A DNA stretch of 64,000 nucleotides, taken from NCBI GenBank assembly GCA_002337605.1, contig DDGL01000010.1:62001-126000 (forward strand). The letters run 5' to 3'. Below, piece after piece: positions 54,020 through 61,774 of the stretch. A program made the translations under genes and the position numbers. Source of the stretch: Flavobacteriaceae bacterium UBA1903 (GTDB lineage Bacteria; Bacteroidota; Bacteroidia; Flavobacteriales; Flavobacteriaceae). The notes under the pieces were generated by a model. The model was not told the DNA's origin, ran no database searches, and saw only the letters and a program-made list of their open reading frames with translations. Each line of letters opens with the position of its first letter. Within the stretch, counting starts at the first letter, position 1.

Positions 54020-54040
54020 GGTACAAAATAGGTACAAAAT
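54020..54040. repeat. direct repeat GGTACAAAATA, putative recombinase arm sites
   Basis: GGTACAAAAT occurs at 54020-54029 and 54031-54040, an 11-bp period. The same GGTACAA motif with the same 11-bp period lies at 26433/26444, in the opposite end of unit B. Confidence 0.65.
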
Positions 54041-54145
54041 ATGTTGAAATATTCTAAAATATAATAAGATTGCAATAATCGTAAATTACATAACTTACTG
54101 TAAATGTGAAGAATAGTTTAATTTAGTTTAGAATACTTTAGTCAA

Positions 54146-54164
54146 TTATTTGCCGATACAGAAA
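54146..54164. repeat. attachment-site copy 3: current 3' end of mnmE
   Basis: The last codons of mnmE, read on the minus strand as TTC TGT ATC GGC AAA TAA, contain the shared core at 54153-54164. Gly and Lys use other synonymous codons than in copies 1 and 2 (GGA AAG). Confidence 0.85.
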
Positions 54165-55546
54165 TTGGCAAAAATATTCCCCAATAATTCGTCATTGGAA
54201 ATTTCACCAGTAATCTCTCCAAAGTGGTACAAGGCTTGTCTAATGTCTATTGCCAGCAAATCACCACTCAGGTTGCTATTAATCCCAGCTTGTACTTTTT
54301 GAATTTCCTCGAGCGCTTTTAACAGTGAATCATAGTGCCGTGTATTAGTCACGATGGTTTCATTATTCCGAAGGGCTCCTGTATTTACAAAGTCGAGTAA
54401 GGTGGTTTTTAGTTCTTCAACACCATTTCCTGTTTTAGCCGAAATAGGAGTGAGGTGTGAGACGTGAGGTGTGAGGGTTTTAATAAAGTTAGTTTTTTCA
54501 TTTTCTGAAAGCCTGTCTATTTTATTAGCCACCACAACCAAGGGTTTTTGAGGATACTTATTCTTAATCTTTTCAATTTCAATCTGAAACTTGGACCCTG
54601 AAACCTTGAATTCCTGTGCATCAAATAAATATACAACCACTTGTGCCTGTTCCATTTTCTCAAAGGTCTTTTTTATACCTAAGCCTTCAATCGTGTCTGT
54701 TGTTTCCCGGATACCTGCAGTGTCAATGAACCGAAAACCAACTCCGCCTATTACAATTTCATCTTCAATAGTATCACGTGTGGTTCCTGCAATATCGCTT
54801 ACTATGGCGCGTTCCTCGTTTAAGAGCGCATTTAAAAGGGTAGATTTTCCCACGTTGGGTTCGCCTACAATAGCAACTGGGATACCGTTTTTAAGTACGT
54901 TTCCAGTAGCAAAACTATCTATAAGGCGTTTCAGTACCTGAGTTATTTTTGTAATGAGTTGTTGGAAATCGTCTCTATTGGCAAAGGCTACGTCTTCTTC
55001 AGCAAAATCCAGTTCCAGTTCTATCAAGGAAGCAAAGTTGAGCAATTCTTCTCTAAGGCGCTTTATCTCGTTACTGAAACCACCTCGCATTTGTTGGATT
55101 GCTAATTGGTGTGAAGCTTCAGAATCACTGGCTATAAGATCTGCTACTGCTTCGGCCTGACTTAAATCCATCTTAGCATTTAAAAATGCACGTAATGTAA
55201 ACTCTCCGGCCTGTGCCATGCGACACCCTTTTCGAAGACACAATTGGATGATTTCCTGTTGTATAAAAGCACTTCCGTGACACGAAATTTCCACAACATC
55301 TTCACCCGTATAACTATTGGGGTTCTTAAAAACTGAAATTAATACTTCATCAAGGGTTCGATCTCCATCTTTTATATGCCCCAAATGAATAGTATGGGTT
55401 TTCTGCTTCTTCAATACCTTGCCGGAAACAGAAGAAAAAACCCCTGAAGCAATCTCAAGTGCCTCTTCACCAGAAAGTCGAATAACCGCAATAGCCCCAG
55501 CTCCTGAAGGCGTTGCTAATGCGACAATAGTATCGTTATAATTCAT
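54146..55546 (-). CDS. mnmE: tRNA uridine-5-carboxymethylaminomethyl(34) synthesis GTPase MnmE
   Basis: Encodes 466 residues. N-terminal tetrahydrofolate-binding domain with TIVALATPSGAGAIAVIRLSG, a helical domain, and an inserted Ras-like G domain: G1 GEPNVGKST (228-236), G2 DIAGTTRDT, G3 DTAG, G4 NKID. The C-terminus is the conserved NFCIGK with Cys463. MnmE works with MnmG on tRNA wobble uridine 34. The last six codons are those recreated by the integrated element. The displaced copies downstream at 26.4 and 9.8 kb show that the 3' end has been exchanged at least twice. Confidence 0.97.
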   Translation of the reverse strand: MNYNDTIVALATPSGAGAIAVIRLSGEEALEIASGVFSSVSGKVLKKQKTHTIHLGHIKDGDRTLDEVLISVFKNPNSYTGEDVVEISCHGSAFIQQEIIQLCLRKGCRMAQAGEFTLRAFLNAKMDLSQAEAVADLIASDSEASHQLAIQQMRGGFSNEIKRLREELLNFASLIELELDFAEEDVAFANRDDFQQLITKITQVLKRLIDSFATGNVLKNGIPVAIVGEPNVGKSTLLNALLNEERAIVSDIAGTTRDTIEDEIVIGGVGFRFIDTAGIRETTDTIEGLGIKKTFEKMEQAQVVVYLFDAQEFKVSGSKFQIEIEKIKNKYPQKPLVVVANKIDRLSENEKTNFIKTLTPHVSHLTPISAKTGNGVEELKTTLLDFVNTGALRNNETIVTNTRHYDSLLKALEEIQKVQAGINSNLSGDLLAIDIRQALYHFGEITGEISNDELLGNIFANFCIGK

Positions 55547-55619
55547 TGCTGCAAAGGTACTATTTACTTTGGCAATGTTTCAAACTTTGGTGGGGTTGTT
55601 CTATCTTCAAAACTATAAA

Positions 55620-55640
55620 AGCTCACTATACACGTGAGCT
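55620..55640 (-). terminator. intrinsic terminator of the lipoprotein gene
   Basis: AGCTCAC (55620-55626) pairs with GTGAGCT (55634-55640) over a 7-nt loop, followed on the minus strand by TTTATAGTTTT. It lies between the lipoprotein stop and the mnmE start. Confidence 0.75.
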
Positions 55641-55676
55641 CTTATATTGAATTTTACTACTGTAAGTGCAGTATTT

Positions 55677-56177
55677 TTAATATAAAAAATTTTCAAATGT
55701 ACCTGAAATGGTTACTTCAGTGCCTGTATTTGTTGTAGCTGTAACCATAATAGTTCCTGAAATCCCATTTTGGTCGGTATCTGAATCTATAAAGCTGTTG
55801 GTGATTGTTATAGTTCCTTCGGTAGAATTATAGATTTGTTGGGTTTCTTCGCTTCGTATAACGACACCAGTCATAAATCCATCAGTATCCACATTACCTA
55901 TGGTTTTAATAACGCCATTGCTATACCCTCCGGTTTTGTTTAAAAAAACACGAATGGTATTGGTATTCTGGTCTACAATTGCAAGGGTTAAGCCATTTCC
56001 ATTAAAGTCTGGCGAATAATGCCCTAAGGTTGACGTATAATTAGTAAAAGCACCACCGTTAATAGTGGCGCTATAGGTAGCTTCTGCACTTGTAGATCCA
56101 CCGTCATCATCTTTTTTGGAGCATGCAATCAGGGTTAGTACTAGGGCGATAACAACTATTGGTTTGAGATTTTTCAT
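55677..56177 (-). CDS. lipoprotein of unknown function (DUF6252-like)
   Basis: Encodes 166 residues. Lipoprotein signal peptide MKNLKPIVVIALVLTLIAC, an Asp/Ser linker (KKDDDGGSTS), then an all-beta domain with TYSATINGGAF, GNGLTLAIVDQNTNTIRVF and a final VTISGTFENFLY. The layout matches small lipoproteins of the DUF6252 kind in flavobacteria. No function is known. Confidence 0.7.
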   Translation of the reverse strand: MKNLKPIVVIALVLTLIACSKKDDDGGSTSAEATYSATINGGAFTNYTSTLGHYSPDFNGNGLTLAIVDQNTNTIRVFLNKTGGYSNGVIKTIGNVDTDGFMTGVVIRSEETQQIYNSTEGTITITNSFIDSDTDQNGISGTIMVTATTNTGTEVTISGTFENFLY

Positions 56178-56301
56178 GATAAAGGAGTTTTAGAGTGTTT
56201 CACTAGTATATCGATACACTTTACATAAGTCATCATTTTTTATTTTACTGAAATGTTCTGAAGTGCACTTATTTTCAACTACATTAAAAACGCAGTACAT
56301 T

Positions 56302-56369
56302 GAACCCCTCGAAAGGCTCAGGATAAACTCTTTTATAAGATTGACGGTGCACTAAGCCGAGTTGAAGTG
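56302..56369. repeat. dispersed repeat sequences in intergenic DNA
   Basis: A flavobacterial-type repeat GAACCCCTCGAAAGGCTCAG at 56302-56321 and the stem-loop CACT-AAGCCGAGTTGA-AGTG at 56350-56369, a member of the constant-loop family described in the findings. Confidence 0.65.
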
Positions 56370-56409
56370 TAACAATTTATTAATTTTGCATACCTATAGC
56401 TATACAACC

Positions 56410-56532
56410 ATGGAAGAAGAAAATAAAAAACCAGACAACGGACTTAAAAACCTACTCATCCCATTATTGATATTTGTAGGTGTTTCTATTGCTGCGTTCT
56501 TAATCACAACGTTTATCATCAAGTCCTTTTAA
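56410..56532 (+). CDS. 40-residue single-span membrane protein
   Basis: A short gene: MEEENKKPDNGLKNLL then a hydrophobic helix of about 22 residues (IPLLIFVGVSIAAFLITTFII) and KSF-stop. It lies 21 bp before the DUF4870 gene and is probably co-transcribed. A charged N-terminus with one membrane span is typical of real small membrane proteins in flavobacteria. No function is known. Confidence 0.6.
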   Translation: MEEENKKPDNGLKNLLIPLLIFVGVSIAAFLITTFIIKSF

Positions 56533-56553
56533 TAACCCTTTAAATCAATCAAA

Positions 56554-56922
56554 ATGCAAGTAATTAGCGTCACACAAACAGGAAAGAAAACCGATAACAA
56601 CCTATTGGTCTTCACGCATCTCTCTCAATTTTTAACGTATGTCACTGGCTTTGGCGGTTTTATAGTGCCCTTGATACTCTGGCTTGTTAAAAAAGACGAA
56701 ATAGCTGGGATGGATGAACACGGAAAAAGCATTATCAACCTTCAGCTTACTATGTTGTTAATTGGACTTATTAGTATTCCAGGGATCTTTTTGTTCGGCC
56801 TGGGTATTTTATCTCTTATTTGGGTAGGCATCATCTCTTTTGTCATGCCTATCATAAATGCTGTGAAAGCTAGTAAAGGAGAGGAACCAAGTTACTTTAG
56901 TACGATACGGTTTATTTCTTGA
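56554..56922 (+). CDS. DUF4870 membrane protein
   Basis: Encodes 122 residues with three membrane helices. Features of the DUF4870/Tic20-like family are present: LLVFTHLSQFLTYVTGFGGFIVPLILWLVKKDE, then MDEHGKSIINLQLTMLL and a C-terminal VMPIINAVKASKGE. Function is unknown. A strong terminator follows. Confidence 0.85.
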   Translation: MQVISVTQTGKKTDNNLLVFTHLSQFLTYVTGFGGFIVPLILWLVKKDEIAGMDEHGKSIINLQLTMLLIGLISIPGIFLFGLGILSLIWVGIISFVMPIINAVKASKGEEPSYFSTIRFIS

Positions 56923-56966
56923 ATTAGGAATTAAATGCCAAAAGGAATTCCTGGCAACTCAATAAA

Positions 56967-56999
56967 AAACCCGCTGTGATAGTAGCTCACAGCGGGTTT
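56967..56999. terminator. strong bidirectional terminator
   Basis: AAACCCGCTGTGA (56967-56979) pairs perfectly with TCACAGCGGGTTT (56987-56999) over a 7-nt loop, between the convergent DUF4870 and dnaN genes. Confidence 0.9.
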
Positions 57000-57025
57000 A
57001 GTATTTTAAATAAATGCGTTAACGC

Positions 57026-57047
57026 AGGCTGAGCGGAGTCGAAGCCT
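57026..57047. repeat. stem-loop repeat, constant-loop family
   Basis: AGGCT-GAGCGGAGTCGA-AGCCT; the last two bases overlap the dnaN stop codon. Same loop length and pattern as the copies at 23332, 23368, 56350 and 58244. Confidence 0.75.
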
Positions 57048-58164
57048 AGTTATTCAGCATCACCGGCATCACTAACATAGTAACGTGTTCTCCTTCGTCT
57101 AGACCATCTACAGGAGTTAAAATACCCGCCCGGTTGGGAAGACTCATTTCAAGAGAAACGTCGTCACTGGTTAGATTGTTCAGCATTTCGGTAAGGAAAC
57201 GTGAGTTGAAGCCAATTTGCATATCGTCGCCCTGGTAGTCACAGGTCAAGCGTTCTTCAGCTTTATTACTGTAATCAATATCTTCTGCTGAAATATTCAG
57301 CTCGGCACCAGCAATTTTTAACCGGATCTGATGTGTAGTTTTATTACTAAAAATACTCACACGACGCACGCTGTTTAGAAACTGGTTGCGGTCTATGCTT
57401 AATTTGTTTGGGTTTTCTTTTGGGATTACTGCTTCGTAGTTGGGGTATTTCCCATCTATCAAACGGCAGATCATTGTAGTGTTTTCAAAACTAAATTTTG
57501 CATTACTATCGTTATACTCAATAGTCACTTCTTCTTCGCTACCAGCCAGAATACTCTTTAATAAATTGAGTGGTTTCTTCGGCATAATAAATTCAGCAGT
57601 TTGCGAAGCTGCAACATCTTCCCGGGTATATTTTACCAGCTTATGGGCATCGGTTGCAACGAAGGTAAGCCCTTCAGTAGAAAACTGGAAGAATACACCG
57701 CTCATTACGGGGCGTAGGTCATCATTTCCACTTGCAAAAATTGTTTTGCTGATAGCTGTTGCCAGAATATCTCCCTGTATCTTAGTTTCTGAAGGATCCT
57801 TCAATTCCACAGCGGTTGGAAACTCTTCCCCGGCAGCATAGGCTAATGCATACTTACCGTGGTTACTGCTAATCTCGACAGTGTTGTTTTCTTCAATAGT
57901 AAACGTAAGTGGCTGCTCTGGAAATGTCTTCAACGTATCCAGCAACAAACGTGCAGGAATACAAACGCTTCCGCTCTCGTTGCTTTCCACATCTAACTTT
58001 GAAGAAACGGTAGTCTCTAAGTCTGAAGCTGAAACGGTCAACGAATTTCCATCCAGATCAAACAGGAAATTATCTAAAATAGGAAGCGTATTATTACTAT
58101 TAATTATGCCACCAAGCACTTGTAATTGCTTGAGTAAATAGGAGCTGGAAACTATAAATTTCAT
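57046..58164 (-). CDS. dnaN: DNA polymerase III beta subunit (sliding clamp)
   Basis: Encodes 372 residues with three clamp-type domains. Typical segments are FIVSSSYLLKQLQVLGGIINSNNTLPILDNFLF at the start, FFQFSTEGLTFVATDAHKLVKY in the middle domain and MLVMPVMLNN at the end. The ring-shaped dimer holds the replicative polymerase on DNA. About 150 bp separate it from gldG upstream. Confidence 0.96.
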   Translation of the reverse strand: MKFIVSSSYLLKQLQVLGGIINSNNTLPILDNFLFDLDGNSLTVSASDLETTVSSKLDVESNESGSVCIPARLLLDTLKTFPEQPLTFTIEENNTVEISSNHGKYALAYAAGEEFPTAVELKDPSETKIQGDILATAISKTIFASGNDDLRPVMSGVFFQFSTEGLTFVATDAHKLVKYTREDVAASQTAEFIMPKKPLNLLKSILAGSEEEVTIEYNDSNAKFSFENTTMICRLIDGKYPNYEAVIPKENPNKLSIDRNQFLNSVRRVSIFSNKTTHQIRLKIAGAELNISAEDIDYSNKAEERLTCDYQGDDMQIGFNSRFLTEMLNNLTSDDVSLEMSLPNRAGILTPVDGLDEGEHVTMLVMPVMLNN

Positions 58165-58243
58165 GTAAGGTTATTTTCTGAACTATTAATCTAATACATA
58201 ACGGCTACTATAAAAGTGAGCGAAGCGATAAAAGTACGTCCGC

Positions 58244-58265
58244 GTACTAAGCGTAGTCGAAGTAC
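58244..58265. repeat. stem-loop repeat, constant-loop family
   Basis: GTACT-AAGCGTAGTCGA-AGTAC in the gap between gldG and dnaN. Confidence 0.75.
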
Positions 58266-58311
58266 AAATATATCCTAAAAACGACGGTTTGTAAAACTAA
58301 CTTATTAACAG

Positions 58312-59988
58312 TTAGCGTGTGTATTTTCTTTTCCTGAAGTAGCCGTAAAGAAATCCGAAGAGCGCTAACAATCCCAGTGGTAGCAAGATGTTAATCACTT
58401 GCCATTGGGTACGTTCGGCGAGTGTTTTTTGCGGGTCTAAGAAAGGAACAGCAATTTCTTTCGTGCGTATGTTTATAAGTCCGCTATCGTCCAGCATATA
58501 ATTCACTGCATTGAGTAAAAACTCTTTATTTCCGTAGAAAGAATTTGTCCATTTATCAAAGCCTAATTCTAAAGGTCTACCGTTGTCCAACTGGTTTTTA
58601 ATCACGTCTCCATCACTAATCACCAGCATTTTGGTTGGAGAAGAAGTGGTAATATCTATAGGAGCTTGAAACGGTTTAATTCTATTTGTAAAAACAGAAG
58701 TAAACTGCCCTTCCAGCAATACCGCCAAGGGAGTTTCTCCGGAGGGAAATGCAGCAGGATCTGGTCCTTCATTTATAACTTGTAAAGCATTTGGAATTTC
58801 CTTGTCTATATCAATTTCAGCAGGAGTTCCCTGCACTTGCGTAATAGGAGAGGAGCTTAACAGAATTGTTTTTTTTACGTCGTTTGGAAGCAACTCTATC
58901 TCACTTGCATACTCAAACTTCACCGCCTCAATATTGTTTACAATAGGATGTTCGTTTGCACTGGAAGACAACGGGTTGTATAACCAGGGATACTTGTTAT
59001 ACTGAGACTCACGGTCTTCTCCTGTGGCCAGAACAATAGGCGCACAATACACATCCTTCACTAAGTTAGGGTTGATGCGCACACCGTATTTGAAGAAAAA
59101 ATCTCCCATATTAATGTCCAGCGGGATGGCAGCAGTAATCCCAGAGGCCGGGTCCTGTACAATTTGAGTAGCATCTACGAGCCAAATAGAAGCACCCCCT
59201 TGCATGGTATATTGGTCTAAAAGATAGCGCTCCGCATCTGAAAATTTTTCAATAGGTTTTGCAGCTACAATTAAGTCGAAAGTGTTGAGCTGTTCCAGTG
59301 TTTTCACGGGAGCCACAGCAGCCGAATCTAAGGTGAAAGGGGCAATAAAATAGGTGTCTCGAAGGGTACTAAATAAATCTGCTACATAGCGATCGTCTAG
59401 TTCACCATTGCCTTTTAAAACCGCAATGCGTTTACTTTTGGCATTAATTAATTGGTGAAAGCCATCAGCAAAAGCATATTCTAAGTTTTGGATAGAATTG
59501 TTTACTCGTTCTTCTGGGGTAGCTCCAAGGGTGTTTTTTAGTAAAGGAATTTTAACCGTTTTTTCCTGATAGTACGCAAGTGCCCAAGGATACACAACCT
59601 CGGTAGAAACCTTGCCATTTTCCCGAACTTCCACTTGCGCGCCCTTCATCCCACGGCTTACAAACTCCTGCTGTAAGGCTTCTGGGTTGTCACTTTCCAT
59701 TGGATTGACAAACTCATAACGTACATTCGGATTATAACTTCGGAACTCTTCCAGTAACTGCTCTGTTTCAAGTTTCAGCTTTTTAAATTCTGGCGGAAAA
59801 TTTCCCTCTAAAAAAACATCTATTTTTATGGGTGAATTTACAGTGGCAACCGTTTCTTTAGCAGCTTCAGACAGGGTGTATCGCTGATCCTGAGTAAGGT
59901 CGAAGCGCTGGTAGACTTTACTGGCCAGAAAATTTACTCCTATAAAAAGGAGTATAACAATAATGGTATATTTTAGGGTTTGGCTCAA
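58312..59988 (-). CDS. gldG: gliding motility ABC transporter substrate-binding protein GldG
   Basis: Encodes 558 residues. An N-terminal membrane helix (KYTIIVILLFIGVNFLASKVYQRFDLTQDQRYTLSEA) begins the GldG type, a large extracytoplasmic part follows, and a C-terminal helix (QWQVINILLPLGLLALFGFLYGYFRKR) anchors it. In Flavobacterium johnsoniae GldA, GldF and GldG form an ABC transporter required for gliding. Here an extra gene lies between gldF and gldG. Probable role: export or cell-envelope function in gliding. Confidence 0.92.
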   Translation of the reverse strand: MSQTLKYTIIVILLFIGVNFLASKVYQRFDLTQDQRYTLSEAAKETVATVNSPIKIDVFLEGNFPPEFKKLKLETEQLLEEFRSYNPNVRYEFVNPMESDNPEALQQEFVSRGMKGAQVEVRENGKVSTEVVYPWALAYYQEKTVKIPLLKNTLGATPEERVNNSIQNLEYAFADGFHQLINAKSKRIAVLKGNGELDDRYVADLFSTLRDTYFIAPFTLDSAAVAPVKTLEQLNTFDLIVAAKPIEKFSDAERYLLDQYTMQGGASIWLVDATQIVQDPASGITAAIPLDINMGDFFFKYGVRINPNLVKDVYCAPIVLATGEDRESQYNKYPWLYNPLSSSANEHPIVNNIEAVKFEYASEIELLPNDVKKTILLSSSPITQVQGTPAEIDIDKEIPNALQVINEGPDPAAFPSGETPLAVLLEGQFTSVFTNRIKPFQAPIDITTSSPTKMLVISDGDVIKNQLDNGRPLELGFDKWTNSFYGNKEFLLNAVNYMLDDSGLINIRTKEIAVPFLDPQKTLAERTQWQVINILLPLGLLALFGFLYGYFRKRKYTR

Positions 59989-59989
59989 A

Positions 59990-60634
59990 CTATTCTTCTG
60001 TACAAAATTCGTTATAAAACTCTACAATGGTTTTCATGTCCTCGTACCTCCATTCTCTCTCTTTAATGTATCCTGCAAGTTCTGGACAATCTTTAAACCA
60101 TTCCTGAGCCTCTTTTCTAAAATTTAATTTTAAGTCTTCGACAGTTGTGTCTGTGTCACGTTTTACGAAAAATCGAACTCGCTTATCGAAAGGGTGGGTA
60201 AACCCTTGAATGTTTGTTGTCATTCCTGTGGTGTTATTATATACAGTCCTTACTTCAGTATTGTTTAACGTGGCTCTTTCGTATTGATCGAGTGTGATCT
60301 GGTCGTTTATAGGCTCATCAAATTGTGCGTATGCTGAAACTTTTCCTTCAGCAATTTTCTGAAGTAATTTATATCTGTTCTTATAAAAAATGTATTCGAA
60401 GACATTATAAGGTTCAATATGAAAAATGATTCTTTTAATCACGTATCCGTCTAATGCTTCAATCTCATCTTCTTCTGAAATTTTAAACTCAACTTCTTGT
60501 TTTCTGTTGAATTTGGCTAACCCTGAAAACTGACCCCCATCGTAAAATGTTACGGTGGCAGGATAAAATTTTTCTTCAGCAAAAGATGAAAAGCCTATAA
60601 GAGCAATAAAAAATAGGATTAAAACTTGCTTCAT
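59990..60634 (-). CDS. secreted protein of unknown function between gldF and gldG
   Basis: Encodes 214 residues with signal peptide MKQVLILFFIALIGFSSFA. The mature part begins with beta-strand-type sequence (FYPATVTFYDGGQFSGLAKF) and ends in a charged helical region (AQEWFKDCPELAGYIKEREW..). No family is recognised. Its start overlaps the gldF stop by 4 bp and its stop is 1 bp from gldG, so it is tightly embedded in the gliding operon and may be co-regulated or functionally related. Confidence 0.65.
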   Translation of the reverse strand: MKQVLILFFIALIGFSSFAEEKFYPATVTFYDGGQFSGLAKFNRKQEVEFKISEEDEIEALDGYVIKRIIFHIEPYNVFEYIFYKNRYKLLQKIAEGKVSAYAQFDEPINDQITLDQYERATLNNTEVRTVYNNTTGMTTNIQGFTHPFDKRVRFFVKRDTDTTVEDLKLNFRKEAQEWFKDCPELAGYIKEREWRYEDMKTIVEFYNEFCTEE

Positions 60635-61344
60635 TTTTTCTTGAGTTTAAGTACAGTATAGGAAATAAACAGTGCGGCCACACTCAGAAAGTAAATTACA
60701 TCACGGGTATCTATCACACCCCGGGAAATTGAGGTAAAATGCGCTTTTAATCCTAAATAGGAAACATCTAATGATGAATTGATAGACGCCAAACCTTCAA
60801 AACCAAAATACAAAACAAAGCACAAAAAGACGGCAATAATAAAAGCTACAATCTGGTTCTCAGAAAGTGTGGAAGCAAAAATGCCAATGGCAGTATACGC
60901 CAGTACTAAAAATAACAATCCAAGGTACGAGCCCAGTGTGGAGCCAACGTCCCAGTTCCCTGAAGGATTTCCTAAACTGGAAATAGTTAAAATATAGAGT
61001 AGGGTAGGAAGAAGTGCTAAAACAATTAATACTACGGCACCAAAATATTTACCTAACACGATGGAGCGTAAAGAGATGGGTTTGGTCACTAACAGTTCCA
61101 TTGTTCCTTGTTTAAGTTCGTCGCTAAAAGCACGCATGGTCACAGCTGGAATAAGAAATAAAAGTATCCAGGGTGCCAATTCAAAAAACGGATTGAGATC
61201 TGCAAAGCCTGCATCCAGAATATTGTAATCGCCACTAAAAACCCATAGAAAAAGCCCGTTTACCACCAGAAATAACCCAATGACCAGATACCCAATGGGG
61301 CTGGCAAAAAAACTGGTTATTTCTTTTTTTAAGATTGGGTACAC
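60631..61344 (-). CDS. gldF: gliding motility ABC transporter permease GldF
   Basis: Encodes 237 residues starting with GTG. Six membrane helices typical of ABC-2 type permeases, with YPILKKEITSFFASPIGYLVIGLFLVVNGLFLWVFSGDYNILDAGFADL at the start and an ABC-2 core segment (DELKQGTMELLVTKPISLRSIVLGKYFGAV, about 88-117). It is the membrane partner of GldA/GldG. A heptamer tandem repeat lies just upstream of the start. Confidence 0.93.
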   Translation of the reverse strand: MYPILKKEITSFFASPIGYLVIGLFLVVNGLFLWVFSGDYNILDAGFADLNPFFELAPWILLFLIPAVTMRAFSDELKQGTMELLVTKPISLRSIVLGKYFGAVVLIVLALLPTLLYILTISSLGNPSGNWDVGSTLGSYLGLLFLVLAYTAIGIFASTLSENQIVAFIIAVFLCFVLYFGFEGLASINSSLDVSYLGLKAHFTSISRGVIDTRDVIYFLSVAALFISYTVLKLKKK

Positions 61345-61356
61345 TTTAAATTTTAG

Positions 61357-61391
61357 TTTAGAGTTTAGAGTTTAGAGTTTAGAGTTTAGAG
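61357..61391. repeat. tandem heptamer (GAGTTTA)4 upstream of gldF
   Basis: Four exact copies of GAGTTTA (61361-61388) flanked by partial copies. It lies 13 to 47 bp before the gldF GTG start on the template side, i.e. in the promoter or leader region. Confidence 0.85.
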
Positions 61392-61443
61392 GTGCTAATT
61401 GAACACAAATTAGTTTAAATTTTAAAACTACAAGCGAAGCGTC

Positions 61444-61749
61444 CTAATCGCTACCGGCTATCGATTCCAGTTCATCTACACTCCATGCTGCGGCTTTAGA
61501 ACGAAACTTTGGTTTTGTTGTTGCCCAAACACCTTTAAAAAGAGCACTGGTTCGGTAGGTTTCCAGATCGGCTTCGGTTTGCCATTTGCTGTAGGTAAAA
61601 AAGATCGTTGGGTCGTTTTTGTCACGTAACAACTTTAAATGTTCACAACCGGGAAAACTCCGGATCTTAAACTTTACAGTTTCAAAATTAGCCAAAAATG
61701 AAGGGATTTCCTCCTTTTTAAATTCCATTTTTACGATACGTGTAAACAT
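61444..61749 (-). CDS. antibiotic-biosynthesis-monooxygenase (ABM) domain protein
   Basis: Encodes 101 residues, a dimeric alpha/beta barrel-type ABM protein: MFTRIVKMEFKKEEIPSFLANFE, then CEHLKLLRDKNDPTIFFTYSKWQTEADLETYRTSALF. Such proteins may be small monooxygenases or haem-degrading-like; the substrate is unknown. It is 25 bp downstream of the SAM hydrolase-type gene. Confidence 0.8.
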   Translation of the reverse strand: MFTRIVKMEFKKEEIPSFLANFETVKFKIRSFPGCEHLKLLRDKNDPTIFFTYSKWQTEADLETYRTSALFKGVWATTKPKFRSKAAAWSVDELESIAGSD

Positions 61750-61774
61750 ATTTCTTATAATTAATCGTATTTTT

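Larger units (their letters stand above)
26383..54164. mobile_element. integrated unit B: integrase-bearing element with restriction/defence cargo
   Basis: About 27.8 kb between att copies 2 and 3. The end next to mnmE holds the tyrosine recombinase, excisionase-type proteins, a zinc-finger protein and a primase/helicase-type replication protein. The remainder holds a type I restriction operon with additional defence-like genes, a two-component system and two secreted proteins. No conjugation or relaxase genes and no phage structural genes were seen, so it resembles an integrative mobilisable or satellite-like island (inference). Confidence 0.7.

Noticed and set aside
9817..54164. Interpretation of the whole region as a conjugative element
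   Set aside because: No relaxase, coupling protein or mating-pore genes were recognised.
9817..54164. Interpretation as a prophage
   Set aside because: No capsid, terminase, portal or tail genes are visible; only replication and recombination genes.
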